From Aquibium carbonis (GTDB lineage Bacteria; Pseudomonadota; Alphaproteobacteria; Rhizobiales; Rhizobiaceae): a stretch of DNA of 64,000 nucleotides. The position numbers were made by a program, and so were the translations under genes. The notes beneath the pieces are model-generated. The model was not told the origin of the DNA. It worked only from the letters and a program-made list of their open reading frames with translations, and did not search any database. The DNA is taken from positions 1-64,000 of the forward strand of contig NZ_RWKW01000004.1 in NCBI RefSeq assembly GCF_003970795.1, read 5' to 3'. Below, one piece after another: positions 7,006 to 15,092 of this stretch (position 1 is its first letter; each line of letters opens with the position of its first letter).

Positions 7006-8880
7006 GTGAGCGAAGGCATCTTGCGCAAGCTTCTGCTGGCCATCGCCCTGGCCGGTCTGGCGACGGGCCTTGCCGGCGCCGACCTCGGAACCGGGTGGAC
7101 ACCCGGAACCATCTGGACCCTGTCGACCCTTCCGGTGATCGCTCTGCTGGCCGTGTCCATCGTGCGCGATTTCATGATCGGGCGGGTGGGGGTCGATGCC
7201 ATCGCCCTGGTGTCGATGTCGGCGGCGCTGCTGCTCGACCAGCCGCTGGCGGCGGTGGTGGTGGCGGTGATGTATGCCGGCGGCAGCGTGCTGGAAGACT
7301 ATGCCCGCGGCCGCGCCCAGCGCGAGTTGCGCGCCCTGTCGGACCGTTCGCCGCGCATCGCTCATCTCCAGGTCGGCGGACGGCTGGAGGACGTCGCCGT
7401 CGAGCGGGTCGAGGTGGGCGACGAACTGCTCGTCCGCGCCGGAGACGTGCTGCCGGTCGATGGGGTTCTCCTTGGCGAAACCGCAGCGATCGACGAGTCG
7501 GCCGTGACCGGCGAGCCGTTGCCAAGGCATCTGCGCCAGGGCGACCGCCTGTTCAGCGGCACCGTCAATGCGGGCGAAACCTTCCGGATGCGGGCCACCG
7601 CCATGGCGCGCGCCAGCACCTATGCCGGCATCGTGCGCATGGCGGAGGCGGCGCAGACGGCGAGGGCGCCGCTGATGCGCATGGCGGACCGTTTCGCGCT
7701 CTGGCTCCTGCCCGTCACACTGGCGGTCGCCGGGCTCGCCTGGTGGCTCTCGGGGGATCCGGTTCGCGGACTGGCGGTGCTGGTCGTCGCCACGCCCTGC
7801 CCGCTCATCCTGGCGGCACCGGTCGCCTTCATCGGCGGCGTCTCGCGCGCGGCCAAGGCGGGCGTGCTGATGAAGGGCAGCGCCGCGCTGGAGGCGCTGG
7901 CTGGCGCAACCACCGCGATCTTCGACAAGACCGGGACGCTCACCCATGGCGGGGCGGAACTGATCGGGATGGAAGCCGCGCCGGGGCGCGACCCCGATGA
8001 GTGCCTGCGCCTGCTGGCCTCCCTCGAGCAGGCTTCGCCCCATGTCGTGGCGGCGGCCGTGGTGGAGATCGCCAGGACGCGCGACCTCGCCCTGTCTCCC
8101 CCCCGCGACGTGCGCGAACAGCGAGGCGCGGGCGTGGAAGGCCTGGTCGACGACGTCAGGGTCAGGGCGGGTTCGCGCAGCTACGTCGTCGACGACGCGG
8201 AGACGCCGCTGTGGGCCGAGCGCGCCGCGCTGCGGTACGCGGGACAACCGATCCTGATCGTCCACCTGACGATCGACGGCCGCCTGGCGGCCCTGTTCTT
8301 CTTCGGAGACAGCCTTCGCGGCGACGCGCTCGACACGCTCGCGGCGCTGAGGGAGGCGGGGATCACCCGGACGGTGATGCTGACGGGGGACGATTCCGAC
8401 GCGGCGACCCGCATCGGCGAGACGCTGCGCCTCGACCGCCTGCTGGCGAATGCCGACCCTGCGGCCAAGGTCGCCGCGGTCGCGGAGGAGCGGGCGCGAG
8501 CACCCACGCTGATGGTGGGCGACGGCATCAACGACGCCCCGGCGCTGGCCTCGGCGACGGTCGGAATCGCCATGGGGGCACGTGGCGCCACGGCCTCCTC
8601 GGAGGCGGCCGACATCGTGATCCTGACCGATCGGCTGAAGCCGGTGGCGACGGCCGTTGCCATCGCCCGGCGCACGCGCGGCATCGCCCTGCAGAGCATC
8701 GTCGCGGGGATCGGGCTGTCCGGCGTCGCCATGGTCTTTGCCGCGTTCGGATATCTGACGCCCGTCGCCGGGGCGCTGGTGCAGGAGGCCATCGACGTCG
8801 CGGTGATCCTCAATGCGCTGCGGGCGCTCGGCGGCGGCGACCCCACGGCCCGGCGCGCCATCAAGGCCGGACGGTCTTGA
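7006..8880 (+). CDS. P1B-like heavy-metal-translocating P-type ATPase with CPL motif
   Basis: A 624-residue membrane pump. Visible motifs are the actuator sequence AVTGEPLP, the phosphorylation site DKTGTLT with Asp at residue 307, and the hinge GDGINDAPAL. The transmembrane metal motif is TPCPLIL (Cys265-Pro-Leu) rather than CPC, SPC or CPH. There is no N-terminal HMA domain and no His-rich extension, and the usual HP dipeptide of P1B pumps appears as SPHVVA. About six membrane helices are evident, fewer than the usual eight. It is therefore not FixI/CcoI, and metal specificity cannot be assigned. The start is GTG at 7006 with GGGGAGG about 9 nt upstream. Its stop overlaps a FixK-type box belonging to the next gene. 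Confidence 0.85.
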   Translation: MSEGILRKLLLAIALAGLATGLAGADLGTGWTPGTIWTLSTLPVIALLAVSIVRDFMIGRVGVDAIALVSMSAALLLDQPLAAVVVAVMYAGGSVLEDYARGRAQRELRALSDRSPRIAHLQVGGRLEDVAVERVEVGDELLVRAGDVLPVDGVLLGETAAIDESAVTGEPLPRHLRQGDRLFSGTVNAGETFRMRATAMARASTYAGIVRMAEAAQTARAPLMRMADRFALWLLPVTLAVAGLAWWLSGDPVRGLAVLVVATPCPLILAAPVAFIGGVSRAAKAGVLMKGSAALEALAGATTAIFDKTGTLTHGGAELIGMEAAPGRDPDECLRLLASLEQASPHVVAAAVVEIARTRDLALSPPRDVREQRGAGVEGLVDDVRVRAGSRSYVVDDAETPLWAERAALRYAGQPILIVHLTIDGRLAALFFFGDSLRGDALDTLAALREAGITRTVMLTGDDSDAATRIGETLRLDRLLANADPAAKVAAVAEERARAPTLMVGDGINDAPALASATVGIAMGARGATASSEAADIVILTDRLKPVATAVAIARRTRGIALQSIVAGIGLSGVAMVFAAFGYLTPVAGALVQEAIDVAVILNALRALGGGDPTARRAIKAGRS

Positions 8881-8890
8881 CACGGGTCAA
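8877..8890. promoter_or_regulatory. FixK/FNR-type box overlapping the ATPase stop
   Basis: TTGACACGGGTCAA is a palindrome of the TTGAC-N4-GTCAA type. Its first four bases overlap the ATPase stop codon; the centre is about 65 bp before the cytochrome start at 8949, so it probably gives the downstream genes their own promoter. Confidence 0.75.
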
Positions 8891-8948
8891 GGCCCTTGCG
8901 GCGCTTCATGAGAAGATGCAACCCTTCCAACGAAAGGCGAGGACGCAC

Positions 8949-9272
8949 ATGTCGAACACAAAGCCCTGGTTGCTGCTCCTGGCCATTGCCTTCGTGCAGC
9001 CGGCCGCCGCCAGCGATCCCGAGAGCGCCTTTCGCGGCAAGCGCCTGGCCGAGGTGAACTGCGCCGACTGCCACGCCATCGCGCAGGTCGACGAGAGCCT
9101 GGACCCGGCGGCGCCACCGTTCCGCAGCATGGCCGAACGCCGCGACCTGGCCTCGCTGCGAACCGAGATGACCGGCGACCTGTTTCTCCGCCACGCGGTG
9201 ATGCCGGATTTCGAGCCGGATGCGGGGCAGGCGAACGACATCGTGACCTATATCGAGAGTATCCAGGACTGA
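8949..9272 (+). CDS. Small secreted c-type cytochrome
   Basis: A 107-residue periplasmic monoheme cytochrome c. The signal peptide spans about residues 1-21 (WLLLLAIAFVQPAAA-S). The heme site is C38-A-D-C41-H42 and Met85 in RHAVMPDF is the likely distal ligand. The ATG at 8949 is preferred over one 36 nt upstream because GGCGAGGA lies just ahead of it. It is followed after 31 nt by thioredoxin 2 and then a DUF4010 protein, giving a plausible three-gene transcript under the box at 8877-8890. Confidence 0.88.
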   Translation: MSNTKPWLLLLAIAFVQPAAASDPESAFRGKRLAEVNCADCHAIAQVDESLDPAAPPFRSMAERRDLASLRTEMTGDLFLRHAVMPDFEPDAGQANDIVTYIESIQD

Positions 9273-9303
9273 CGCGCCTGGCGAGAAGGATGGGAGACGC
9301 GTG

Positions 9304-9753
9304 ATGGGTGAGGAGAACCTGATCGTCTGCAGCCGCTGCGCGGCGGTGAACCGGCTTTTGCCCGGCCGGAACGCCGAAGAGGGAAAATGCGGCAAGTGCC
9401 ACGAGCCGCTGTTTTCGGGTCATCCGGAAGACATCGACGCCGCCAATTTCGACAAGCAGGTGTCGCGCGGGACGGTGCCGGTGCTGGTCGACGTCTGGGC
9501 GCCCTGGTGCGGTCCGTGCCGGATGATGGCGCCCGCCTTCGAGGCGGCGGCGCGCGAGCTCGAGCCCCAGGTGCGGCTGATCAAGCTGAATTCCGACAAC
9601 GAGCAGGCGGTCGCCAACCGGCTGGGCATTCGCGGCATCCCGACCATGATCCTGTTTCGGGCGGGTTCCGAGATCGCCCGCACGTCCGGCGCGCTGACCA
9701 CGTCGCAGATCGTCTCCTGGACCCGCGACCACCTGCAACGCGCGCGCGCCTGA
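9304..9753 (+). CDS. trxC: Thioredoxin 2 (zinc-ribbon thioredoxin)
   Basis: A 149-residue cytosolic disulfide reductase. The N-terminus has two CxxC pairs (IVCSRC near residues 9-12 and KCGKCHE near 29-32), forming the zinc ribbon that separates TrxC from TrxA. The thioredoxin fold follows, with active site WCGPC and the cis-Pro loop RGIPTMILF. Start codon is GTG (9301) or ATG (9304); ATG fits better with GGGAG spacing. TrxC is a redox-stress thioredoxin in other bacteria, which fits its place among low-oxygen genes. Confidence 0.92.
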   Translation: MGEENLIVCSRCAAVNRLLPGRNAEEGKCGKCHEPLFSGHPEDIDAANFDKQVSRGTVPVLVDVWAPWCGPCRMMAPAFEAAARELEPQVRLIKLNSDNEQAVANRLGIRGIPTMILFRAGSEIARTSGALTTSQIVSWTRDHLQRARA

Positions 9754-9763
9754 GCGCAACCGG

Positions 9764-11029
9764 ATGGATCCGCTCCTTCCGCGCCTTGGCCTGGCCCTCG
9801 CGATCGGCCTGCTGGTGGGGCTGGAAAGGGGCTGGCGCGAGCGCGACGCACCCGACCGCAGCCGTACCGCAGGCTTCCGGACCTACGGCATTTCCGGTCT
9901 GCTCGGCGGCATCTTCGCCGCCCTCGGCGCGGCCGTCGATTCGGTGGCGGTCCTTGCCGTCGGCTTCGTCGGCTTCACGGCCGTCTTTGCCTGGTTCAAG
10001 CTGCGCGAGGCCACGCATGATGCCGATTTCAGCGTGACCGGGGTGATCGCGGGCATGGCGGTCTTCGCGCTGGGGGCCCTGGCGGTGGCGGGCGACACGC
10101 TCGCCGCCGCGGCCGGCGGCACCGCGCTGACGGCCCTTCTTGCAAGCCGCGAGGTTCTTCACGGCATGCTGAAGAAGCTGACCTGGACCGAGCTGCGCTC
10201 GGCACTCGTGCTCGCGGTCATGACCATCATCGTGCTGCCGGTCCTGCCCGACCGGACGATCGATCCCTGGGGCGGCGCCAACCCACGCGAAATCTGGTTC
10301 TTCACGGTTCTCATCGCGGCCATCTCCTTTGCCGGCTATGTCGCGACGCGGATCCTGGGCGAAAAGCGCGGCTTGCTGGTGAGCACGCTGGCGGGCGCGG
10401 TGGTTTCGTCCACGGCGGTCACCGTGGCGCTCGCCCGCATGGCGAAGAGCGGGCCGACCGTGCTGCCGCTCGCCGGCGCCGCCTCGCTCGCGGCCATGGT
10501 TTCGCTGCTGCGCGTGGGCGCCATCGTCGGCGCCATACGGCCCACGGTTCTGGCCCATGCGGGACTGCCGATCGTCGCGGCCGCCATCGTTCTGGCCGCA
10601 TCGGCCGGGGTGATGTTTTTCCGCGATGGCGGCGCGGAACCGATGGAGCAGCCCGCGCGCAACCCGTTCGACCTGGCGCCGCTGCTGGCCTTCGCAGCCC
10701 TGTTCGCCTTCGTTTCCACGGTGAGCGCGGCCTTGTCGGGGCTGGTCGACGAACGCGGCCTGCTGGCGACGTCCGCCGTATCGGGCACGTTCGACGTCGA
10801 CGTCGCGGTCCTGAGTTCGCTGCGGCTGGTGGAGCAAGGCATCGCACCGGCGACCGTGGCGGTCGCCGTTCTCCTGGCGCTCGCGGCCAATGCCGTCGGG
10901 CGGCTGGTGCTCGCGGCCCTGGCAGGCCCGGCGCGCTTCGTGCTGCCGCTGGGGGTGGCGACCGCGCTGGCCGGGCTGGCCGGCGCATCCGCTTATCTTG
11001 TGCTCGCGCCGCTGCCCTTTCCTGCCTGA
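9764..11029 (+). CDS. MgtC/SapB-DUF4010 family integral membrane protein
   Basis: A 421-residue polytopic membrane protein with about eleven or twelve hydrophobic segments. The N-terminal part (LALAIGLLVGLERGWRER) is MgtC/SapB-like, and the C-terminal two thirds correspond to DUF4010. MgtC itself affects magnesium-limited growth through ATP synthase, but the long DUF4010 members have no settled function that I know of. The gene begins 10 nt after trxC and so is probably translated from the same message; no strong ribosome site is visible. Confidence 0.82.
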   Translation: MDPLLPRLGLALAIGLLVGLERGWRERDAPDRSRTAGFRTYGISGLLGGIFAALGAAVDSVAVLAVGFVGFTAVFAWFKLREATHDADFSVTGVIAGMAVFALGALAVAGDTLAAAAGGTALTALLASREVLHGMLKKLTWTELRSALVLAVMTIIVLPVLPDRTIDPWGGANPREIWFFTVLIAAISFAGYVATRILGEKRGLLVSTLAGAVVSSTAVTVALARMAKSGPTVLPLAGAASLAAMVSLLRVGAIVGAIRPTVLAHAGLPIVAAAIVLAASAGVMFFRDGGAEPMEQPARNPFDLAPLLAFAALFAFVSTVSAALSGLVDERGLLATSAVSGTFDVDVAVLSSLRLVEQGIAPATVAVAVLLALAANAVGRLVLAALAGPARFVLPLGVATALAGLAGASAYLVLAPLPFPA

Positions 11030-11037
11030 CCGCAACC

Positions 11038-11051
11038 TTGATTCCGATCAA
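11038..11051. promoter_or_regulatory. FixK/FNR-type box
   Basis: TTGATTCCGATCAA has perfect TTGAT/ATCAA arms. The centre is about 60 bp before the ATG at 11105, matching the spacing of the other boxes in this block. Confidence 0.8.
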
Positions 11052-11104
11052 GGCGTGTTCGGATCACCCGGCTACTACGATCGGAGCGAAAGAAGGAAAC
11101 ACCG

Positions 11105-11491
11105 ATGACGCAACTCAAGGATCTCTCCCCGAACTTCCGTCACGTGCGCCTGCTGCTCGCCCGCGAGAAGGGCCACCCGGCCGGCGAACGAGACGAGGGC
11201 TACGACATCCTCGCACCGCTGCAGGCGGACGGGCGGCTCGATGCCGCGGACTGGAAGACGCATCAGGAGCATTGCCGGGTCCGACATTTTCGCCCGGGCG
11301 AGAACGATCGGATCGGTCGGCTGCGCCGCAAGCCCGGCGGCACCTGGTTCTTCGACTACGAGGAGGGCGACCGCGACGACGAGGTCGGTTTCCGCTTCGG
11401 CGCGGAGCGCTTCGTCACCGGCGAATACGTGTCGGTGAAGAGCGACGGCGCCATGCACACCTATCAGGTCGCGCGCGTCGAACGACCGTGA
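11105..11491 (+). CDS. Conserved hypothetical protein under a FixK-type box
   Basis: A 128-residue soluble acidic/basic protein that I do not recognise as a named family. It has no signal peptide, membrane segment or cysteine pair. The middle is strongly charged (RVRHFRPGENDRIGRLRRKPGG) and followed by an aromatic/acidic stretch (WFFDYEEGDRDDEVGF). GAAAGAAGGAAACACC precedes the ATG. A perfect FixK-type box lies 60 bp upstream, so it is very likely induced with the rest of the block; the NAD(P)H reductase gene follows 43 nt later. Confidence 0.75.
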   Translation: MTQLKDLSPNFRHVRLLLAREKGHPAGERDEGYDILAPLQADGRLDAADWKTHQEHCRVRHFRPGENDRIGRLRRKPGGTWFFDYEEGDRDDEVGFRFGAERFVTGEYVSVKSDGAMHTYQVARVERP

Positions 11492-11534
11492 GCGGCGGCG
11501 GGCGATCCGCGCCGACGACGAAGCCGGAAACACG

Positions 11535-12125
11535 ATGTCCCGCCGCATCCTGATCGTGATCGGCCATCCCGACCCTTCGCCCGACCGGTTCGCCCGCGCT
11601 CTGGCGCAGGCCTATGCGGACGGCGCGACGGCTGCGGGCCACGAGGTTCGCCTCGTCGACCTTGCCGGCCTCGACTTCCCCCTGCTGCAGACGCGCGCGG
11701 CGTTCGAGACCGGCGAGCCACTTCCCGTGCTGGCGCAGGCGGTCGACGACCTGCGCTGGTGCGAGCACGTCGTCTTCGTCTTTCCGCTCTGGCTCGGCAC
11801 CATGCCGGCCCTGCTGAAGGCCTTCCTGGAGCAGGTCATCCGACCGGGCATCGCCTATGCACGTCCCGAAAGCGGCAGGGGCTGGGCGCGTCCCCTGCTG
11901 CGGGGCCGCTCCGCGCGGCTCGTGGTGACGATGGGCATGCCCGCCCTCCTCTACCGCCTCTGGTTCCTCTCCCACGGCGTTGCCGGCATGCGGCGCAGCA
12001 TCCTGGGGTTTGCCGGCATCCGCCCGGTGCGCCAGACGCTGATCGGGCTCGTGGAAGGCGCAAGCGACCCCCGCCGCACGGCATGGCTCGCGCGGTTGCG
12101 CATGCTTGGCGCCCGGGCGGCCTGA
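11535..12125 (+). CDS. NAD(P)H-dependent oxidoreductase, flavodoxin-like fold
   Basis: A 196-residue member of the NAD(P)H:quinone oxidoreductase (MdaB/Kef-ancillary) family. It opens with a flavodoxin-type strand-loop (RILIVIGHPDPSPDRFARAL), and the flavin contact region PLWLGTMPALLKAFLEQV is typical of the family. It probably binds FMN or FAD and reduces quinones or similar acceptors with NAD(P)H in the cytosol. It ends the low-oxygen block before fixL and may share the transcript of the preceding hypothetical gene. Confidence 0.88.
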   Translation: MSRRILIVIGHPDPSPDRFARALAQAYADGATAAGHEVRLVDLAGLDFPLLQTRAAFETGEPLPVLAQAVDDLRWCEHVVFVFPLWLGTMPALLKAFLEQVIRPGIAYARPESGRGWARPLLRGRSARLVVTMGMPALLYRLWFLSHGVAGMRRSILGFAGIRPVRQTLIGLVEGASDPRRTAWLARLRMLGARAA

Positions 12126-12383
12126 GGCGCTCTCCGCGGCCCGGCCACCCCAAAGGCGCGCGCAGGCCCAATCCGCGTCGCGTGCCCGGGTCCGTCGCTC
12201 CACGGTCTCCGGCGCTTCGCGTGTTGACCGGACGAAGCCTATCCTGCGATATGGGCCGATGCCGGTTCATGACCGCGCCGTCATGTCCAACGACGCCGAG
12301 ACGAGCCTTGTGATGGAGTCGATCCCGTATTGTGCCCGGCCTTCGGGCCAGCCGCGGGCGCGACATGCAACAGACTGACGACC

Positions 12384-13904
12384 ATGGACATCCATCCCAT
12401 CGCCCGGGACGAGAATCGGCTGCTGAGCAGATCGCTGGCGTATCGATGCGCGGGTTTTCGCGGCTACGGCATCGCGCTCCTGGTCGTCGCGATCGCCTTC
12501 ACCGCCCGCCTCGCGCTCGACGATTCGCTCGACGGCCATGCGGTGTTCGCGCCGTTCCTGCCGGCGATCCTGATCGTCTCCGGCTTCTGCGGGCTCGGAG
12601 CGGCCGCGTTCGCGTTCGGGCTTTCGCTCGCGGGCGCCTGGTACATCCACGAGCTTCAGCCGGGCGAGGCCGTCCCGTCCGTGGAAATGCTGCTCTACAC
12701 GCTGACCGGCGTGCTGACGATCGCGATGGGCGAGATCATCAACCGGTCGCGTTTCGCCGCCGAGCGGACCGGCGAAATCCTGAAGGAGCGGGAGGCGCAT
12801 CTCGCCTCGATCCTGAACACGGTGCTCGACGCCACCATCGTCATCGACCGAAAGGGCACGATCGTGTCCTTCAACACGGCCGCCGTGCGCCAGTTCGGCT
12901 ATGCGGCGGACGAGGTGATCGGCCGCAACGTGCGCATCCTGATGCCTGAGCCCTACCAGGCGCAGCATGACGGCTACATGCAGCGCTACATGGCGACGGG
13001 CGAAAAGCGCATCATCGGCACCGATCGCGTGGTGGTGGGCCGGCGCAAGGACGGTTCGACCTTTCCCATGAAGCTCGCCGTCGGCGAAATGAAGAGCGGC
13101 GACCGGCTATACTTCACCGGCTTCGTGCGCGACCTGACGGAGCGTGAGGAATCGGCCGCTCGCCTGCAGGAGGTGCAAGGCGAACTGGCGCGGCTGGCGC
13201 GGCTCAACGAACTGGGCGAGATGGCATCGACGCTGGCGCACGAGCTGAACCAGCCGCTGTCGGCGATCGCCAATTACGCGCAAGGCTGCACGCGCCTTTT
13301 GCGCGGCGCAGAGGACGGACCGTCGATGCGGGTGCGCGAGGCGCTGGAGGAAATCTCGCGCCAGTCGCTGAGGGCGGGCCAGATCATTCGCCATCTGCGC
13401 GAATTCGTGATGCGCGGCGAGACCGACAAGCAGGCCGAAGACATTCGCCGGATGGTGGAGGAGGCCGGCGCGCTGGCGCTGGTGGGTTCGCGCGAGCGCG
13501 GCGTGCGCTCGGTGTTCGACTTCCGGCCGGGGGCCGAGCTCGTGCTCGCCGACCGCGTCCAGATCCAGCAGGTGCTGATCAACCTCATGCGCAACGCCAT
13601 GGAGGCGATGAGCGACAGCGAGCGCCGCGAACTCACCATTCGCACGACGCCGCACGGCGACGGCATGGTGGCGGTGGAGGTGTCGGATACCGGCCCCGGC
13701 ATTTCCGACGAGGTGGCGGCCCGCCTGTTCCAGCCTTTCGTCACGTCAAAGGCCGGCGGAATGGGCATTGGCCTGTCCATATCGAAGCGGATCATCGAAT
13801 CCCACGGCGGCACCATGGAGGCGCAACGCGCGGACCAGGGCGGGGCGCTCTTCCGGTTCACCCTGCCCGCGATCGAGAGCGAGACGAGCAATGGAAACAG
13901 GTGA
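12384..13904 (+). CDS. fixL: FixL-type oxygen-sensing histidine kinase (heme PAS)
   Basis: A 506-residue membrane sensor kinase. Three or four hydrophobic segments lie between residues 28 and 118, followed by a PAS domain (about 135-255). The PAS contains the FixL heme pocket pattern: His195 in [11 protein letters not shown] corresponds to the proximal heme ligand (His200 in Bradyrhizobium FixL) and Arg215 in [10 protein letters not shown] to the ligand-sensing Arg220. The kinase part has phospho-acceptor His286 (AHELNQPL), then N, G1 (DTGPGIS) and G2 (MGIGLSIS) boxes. FixL autophosphorylates when oxygen leaves the heme and passes phosphate to FixJ. The start at 12384 has no strong ribosome site. 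It overlaps fixJ by 14 nt. Confidence 0.93.
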   Translation: MDIHPIARDENRLLSRSLAYRCAGFRGYGIALLVVAIAFTARLALDDSLDGHAVFAPFLPAILIVSGFCGLGAAAFAFGLSLAGAWYIHELQPGEAVPSVEMLLYTLTGVLTIAMGEIINRSRFAAERTGEILKEREAHLASILNTVLDATIVIDRKGTIVSFNTAAVRQFGYAADEVIGRNVRILMPEPYQAQHDGYMQRYMATGEKRIIGTDRVVVGRRKDGSTFPMKLAVGEMKSGDRLYFTGFVRDLTEREESAARLQEVQGELARLARLNELGEMASTLAHELNQPLSAIANYAQGCTRLLRGAEDGPSMRVREALEEISRQSLRAGQIIRHLREFVMRGETDKQAEDIRRMVEEAGALALVGSRERGVRSVFDFRPGAELVLADRVQIQQVLINLMRNAMEAMSDSERRELTIRTTPHGDGMVAVEVSDTGPGISDEVAARLFQPFVTSKAGGMGIGLSISKRIIESHGGTMEAQRADQGGALFRFTLPAIESETSNGNR

Positions 13905-14508
13905 GTATGTCGTTCACATCGTGGACGACGAGGAACCGGTCAGGAAATCGCTGGCCTTCATGCTGACCATCGCCGGATTTCCGGTCCGCATGCACGAGTC
14001 CGCGGCCGCTTTCCTGGCCGCCGCGCCGGGACTGCGCAATGCCTGCCTGGTGACCGATCTGCGCATGCCCGAGATCAACGGCGTCGATCTGATCCGGCGC
14101 CTGCGCGACATGGCGGTGTCGGTTCCCTCGATCGTCATCACCGGCCATGGCGACGTGCCGATGGCGGTGGAGGCCATGAAGGCCGGTGCGCTCGACTTCA
14201 TCGAGAAGCCCTTCGAGGACGAGGTCTTGATCGCCGCGATCACCCGCGCGGCGGCGGAACTCGATCGCCAGGCCGCGACGCAGGATTCCACCGACATTCT
14301 CCGGCGGCTCGAACAGCTCACCGACCGCGAGCGCGAGGTGCTGGCCGCCGTGGTGGCCGGCCATGCCAACAAGACCATCGCCTACGACCTGAACATCAGC
14401 CCGCGAACGGTCGAGGTTCATCGGGCCAACGTCATGGCCAAGATGGATGCCCGGAGCCTGCCGGAGCTGGTGCGCATGGCGCTTGCGGCAGGGATCGTTC
14501 CCAAATAG
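13891..14508 (+). CDS. fixJ: FixJ-type response regulator
   Basis: A 205-residue two-domain regulator. The receiver (about residues 6-120) has the acidic pair in HIVDDEEP, phospho-acceptor Asp56 (VTDLRMP), Thr in VITGHGD and Lys in FIEKPFED. The C-terminal LuxR/NarL-type helix-turn-helix spans about 140-200 ([19 protein letters not shown], then [14 protein letters not shown]). The ATG at 13891 overlaps the fixL end, implying translational coupling. Phospho-FixJ activates fixK in rhizobia; a partial FixJ-site match is seen ahead of fixK here. Confidence 0.95.
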   Translation: METGEYVVHIVDDEEPVRKSLAFMLTIAGFPVRMHESAAAFLAAAPGLRNACLVTDLRMPEINGVDLIRRLRDMAVSVPSIVITGHGDVPMAVEAMKAGALDFIEKPFEDEVLIAAITRAAAELDRQAATQDSTDILRRLEQLTDREREVLAAVVAGHANKTIAYDLNISPRTVEVHRANVMAKMDARSLPELVRMALAAGIVPK

Positions 14509-14535
14509 GCCGATCTCCAGCACGGCGCGCCATTT

Positions 14536-14549
14536 TTGACCTGGAGCAA
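14536..14549. promoter_or_regulatory. FixK/FNR-type box upstream of the stand-alone receiver gene
   Basis: TTGACCTGGAGCAA matches the consensus except for one base in the right half (AGCAA for ATCAA). It is centred about 90 bp before the GTG at 14633, in the gap after fixJ. It would let FixK regulate the receiver gene and perhaps its own upstream region. Confidence 0.55.
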
Positions 14550-14632
14550 TGCGCCGATCCCCTTCCATCTCTATCCGAGGTCGACCGGCCGCCCTGTGCG
14601 CGGCCGCTGGCGGCGCGTTGGAGGCTGTTTAC

Positions 14633-15007
14633 GTGAAGCATGGCCGCAAGGTTCTGGTCGTGGTCCCGAACGACGAGCTTCGTCGCTCGATCGAGTTCAC
14701 GGTCGAGGCCGAAGGCTACGAAATCGAATCGCATGCGGGCTTCCCGACGGTCTTCGCCTCGCACAAGTTCAACGGCTTCGATTGCGCCGTGGTCGACGAG
14801 GACGCGGTGGATGCGCGCCAGCGCAACCTGATCGAGTTTGCGCGGATCGCCGGCGACGAGCGGCCGGTCGTCGTCCTGGTGGACAGGACCGCGACGCTGG
14901 ACAGCGTCGTGCCGTTCAAGCTGCTCCGCAAGCCGCTGCTCGGGCCCGCGCTGGTGGAGGCGATCCTGCCGAAGGTGGGGGCCAAGACTGCGGAACCGGC
15001 TACGTAG
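14633..15007 (+). CDS. Stand-alone receiver-domain protein, possible FixT-like anti-kinase
   Basis: A 124-residue protein consisting only of a divergent response-regulator receiver domain. Predicted sites are Asp14 (in VVVPND, the acidic pair reduced to Asn-Asp), candidate phospho-acceptor Asp55 (FDCAVVDED) and the conserved Lys100-Pro101 (LLRKPL). There is no output domain. GTG at 14633 is chosen because GGAGG lies about 9 nt upstream and homology-like sequence starts there; a longer reading begins at 14549 with low-complexity sequence. Its position between fixJ and fixK, plus a FixK-type box, resembles fixT, a small receiver-like inhibitor of FixL in Sinorhizobium and Caulobacter. That function is inferred; it has only one Cys. 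Confidence 0.72.
   Translation: MKHGRKVLVVVPNDELRRSIEFTVEAEGYEIESHAGFPTVFASHKFNGFDCAVVDEDAVDARQRNLIEFARIAGDERPVVVLVDRTATLDSVVPFKLLRKPLLGPALVEAILPKVGAKTAEPAT
15000..15007 (+). promoter_or_regulatory. Possible FixJ-binding site ahead of fixK
   Basis: CTACGTAG matches seven of eight bases of the class I FixJ site GTAMGTAG as I recall it from Sinorhizobium work. It overlaps the stop of the receiver gene and is about 86 bp before the fixK ATG, a distance that would suit an activator site near -50 with a short leader. An 8-bp match alone is weak. Confidence 0.35.
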
Positions 15008-15092
15008 AACCCCGTAGGGACATGAACGAATACAAGCGACCGGAAAAATAGGCGAGCTTGCACCGACAGAACGAACAGCGTCGGAGGAAGCC

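Noticed and set aside
7006-8880. P-type ATPase as FixI/CcoI for cbb3 oxidase
   Set aside because: It lacks the CPC motif and the HMA domain, and no fixG, fixH, fixS or fixNOQP genes are adjacent.
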